A stretch of 6,915 nt of DNA from Ignavibacteria bacterium. Lineage in GTDB: Bacteria > Bacteroidota > Ignavibacteria > Ignavibacteriales > Ignavibacteriaceae. Below the pieces are notes generated by a model that was not told the DNA's origin, did not search any database, and worked only from the letters and a program-made list of their open reading frames with translations. Location: NCBI GenBank assembly GCA_030648225.1, contig JAUSIA010000310.1:1-6915 (forward strand). The letters are read 5' to 3'. Below are positions 5,552-6,915 of the stretch, piece by piece (position 1 is the stretch's first letter; every line of letters starts with the position of its first letter). The translations under genes were made by a program, and so were the position numbers.

Positions 5552-6915
5552 TCACTTCTTAGTAATACCAGATAATCCTGCAACTACAAAAGAACCTAAT
5601 AAGAATCCCATTAGCTTGTGAAAATAAAAATAATAAAGCTGCCAGCCCGAAAAATCAAGCTTATACCTTTCATCCAAAGAGATAATAGGTAAAAGCATGT
5701 CTATACTAAATCCAATTTTATCCCAAATATTTGGAGCCGAAGAATTATCAACTGTACTGAGTACAAATACTCCGAGTACGGTTAAACAGAGCACCCATAT
5801 TAATGATCGGAAATATCGTCCGCCAAAACCATAACCGATTGTCCATTTCAAAATGCTTAATCCAAACCATCTTAACCAAAGCTTTGATTGCTTTGCATCA
5901 TCCTTTTCCCGGTTCTTGGCTGCATACAAAACGGCATTTGCTTTTTCAGGGTATCCCATCTTATTAAGAATTCCTGCAAGCTGATGGTAAGGCTGTGGAG
6001 AATAACTCTTATCTTTAGCCATCCAATCAACAAACCATCTTGAATCTCTCTCAGCTATCTGCTTGCTTAATGGTGCATCCTGCCCAAAGAGTCCGCCTAA
6101 ACGTGAGTAAGTAAATCCATCAAGGTTCAATTCATCCGGCCAAGAGTCTTCACCAGCATCCATTATTGCTCCAACTTCTGTATTACGCAAATTCATAAAA
6201 GAGTTTGGTTTCCATTTTATCTTTTGACCTGCTGAACCAATATGTAATTCACCCCGGATATTGGTACCACCAAAATCAAGCTGGGAGATTTCAGTATCTG
6301 ATATGTAAACACTGCCATTAACATTTGAAAGGATAAAACTAAAGTAACCTTCATATTTCTCTGCCCGGAGGAATATATTTTTTTCAATGGAGGATGATTC
6401 AATATAAAGTTCGCCGGAAACTTTAGCTCCTGTCATATCTAATTGACCGCCAATTTTTGCCCCAAGCATTGAGATGTTTTTAAATTCAGCATTATCTCGT
6501 AAAAATAGATGACTACCTAATATGAGTGAATCCATAATTAATGTTCCTTGGATTTTAGCATTACTCATATCAAGCTGACTACTAATTTCAGCACTCAATA
6601 AAGTGATTTCATTAATTGTAGCTCCTCGCAGAAATAAAGAACTCCCAATAATTATTTTACCCATATCAAGAGTATTGGAAACGTTGACTCCGCCCATATC
6701 AATCTGATCATTTATTCTGGCATTCCTTAGAGACACACTATTAAATTCTGCATTATCGCGAATGAACATGGAACTGCCAACCGAAACCGAATCCATATTG
6801 ATTGAGCCTGTAACTTTGGTTCCGCTCAGATCAACATATCCCTGGATTTTGGCTCCAATAAGAATAACCTCCTTAAACTCTGATTTGTCGCGCATAACGA
6901 GTCCACTGCCAACCA
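5552..6915 (-). CDS. Membrane-anchored pentapeptide-like repeat protein (5' end cut by window edge)
   Basis: At least 454 codons run from the window edge to TGA 5554-5552. Residues are numbered from the internal ATG 6895. Residues 10-221 are about five copies of a 44-residue unit (core xLDMxGAKVxGxLxM...GSxLFLRDNAEF), a pattern like pentapeptide repeats that predicts a right-handed beta-helix. A linker follows, then the helical segment SYSPQPYHQLAGILNKMGYPEKANAVL (297-323), a WTIGYGFGGRYFR block (351-363), one membrane helix near 364-383, and a second hydrophobic segment near 418-444 ending in TKK. I recognise this C-terminal layout from uncharacterised repeat proteins sometimes mislabelled 'membrane-associated oxidoreductase'; no redox motif is seen here. 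ATG 6895 is not the true start, because the frame upstream (VGSGLV) continues the repeat. The function is unknown, and it need not belong to the metal cluster. Confidence 0.8.
   Translation of the reverse strand, partial: VGSGLVMRDKSEFKEVILIGAKIQGYVDLSGTKVTGSINMDSVSVGSSMFIRDNAEFNSVSLRNARINDQIDMGGVNVSNTLDMGKIIIGSSLFLRGATINEITLLSAEISSQLDMSNAKIQGTLIMDSLILGSHLFLRDNAEFKNISMLGAKIGGQLDMTGAKVSGELYIESSSIEKNIFLRAEKYEGYFSFILSNVNGSVYISDTEISQLDFGGTNIRGELHIGSAGQKIKWKPNSFMNLRNTEVGAIMDAGEDSWPDELNLDGFTYSRLGGLFGQDAPLSKQIAERDSRWFVDWMAKDKSYSPQPYHQLAGILNKMGYPEKANAVLYAAKNREKDDAKQSKLWLRWFGLSILKWTIGYGFGGRYFRSLIWVLCLTVLGVFVLSTVDNSSAPNIWDKIGFSIDMLLPIISLDERYKLDFSGWQLYYFYFHKLMGFLLGSFVVAGLSGITKK
6233..6915 (-). repeat. 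Tandem 44-residue (about 132-bp) coding repeats
   Basis: Units begin at residues 10, 54, 97, 141 and 185 of the frame counted from 6895, with lengths 44, 43, 44, 44 and a decayed last copy; the tail of another unit reaches the window edge. Each unit pairs two roughly 22-residue halves. Repeats are clear in protein but diverged in DNA, suggesting an old duplication under selection for the fold. Confidence 0.75.

Noticed and set aside
6217..6402. 61-codon minus-strand frame inside the repeat-protein gene
   Set aside because: Out-of-frame shadow of the repeats with no independent support.
6233..6915. CRISPR-like array
   Set aside because: The periodicity is about 132 bp, coding, in frame and diverged at DNA level, so it is a protein repeat.

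Overview
The window is AT-rich bacterial DNA in which every supported gene lies on the minus strand, so it reads right to left. A HYC_CC_PP-type gene, a possible Bacteroidota-type promoter (TAnnTTTG), signal peptides ending in AQ, and dispersed CACTAAG/CACAAAG and GGGCATAG-type palindromic intergenic repeats all suggest the Bacteroidota / Ignavibacteriota / Chlorobiota assemblage. Several genes have clear AGGAG-type Shine-Dalgarno sites, which I think fits Ignavibacteria-like lineages better than core Bacteroidetes. The placement is an inference; no rRNA or taxonomic marker is present.

Layout in order of transcription: (1) 6915-5552, a membrane-anchored protein with pentapeptide-like 44-residue repeats, cut by the right window edge. 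(2) 5338-4631, a secreted DUF1326 protein with a CxCxxxCxC cluster, preceded by a possible extended -10 promoter and a consensus ribosome binding site. (3) A small palindrome, then 4538-3552, an outer-membrane beta-barrel 'transporter'-type protein with His-rich loops. (4) 3269-2850, a small exported Cys-rich protein of the HYC_CC_PP type, apparently with its own promoter and almost no 5' leader. (5) A 95-bp palindromic repeat, a perfect 9-bp dyad and a 19-codon leader ORF that overlaps the next start by ATGA. (6) 2614-1328, a TolC/CusC-like outer membrane factor. (7) 1310-1, a CusB-like periplasmic adaptor with two tandem heavy-metal-binding domains, cut by the left edge. A CusA-type RND pump would be expected beyond position 1.

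The best reading is a cell-envelope metal (copper/silver-type) handling and efflux locus. The adaptor and outer membrane factor form two of the three parts of an RND efflux pump. The small Cys/His proteins (DUF1326, HYC_CC_PP) and the His-loop barrel are plausible periplasmic or outer-membrane metal-binding partners. The repeat protein upstream may be an unrelated neighbour. The less ordinary points are the leader ORF and dyad ahead of the outer membrane factor, the doubled metal-binding domain with unequal ligand sets, and the near-leaderless promoter of the HYC_CC_PP gene. No mobile element, tRNA, rRNA or CRISPR array was seen.
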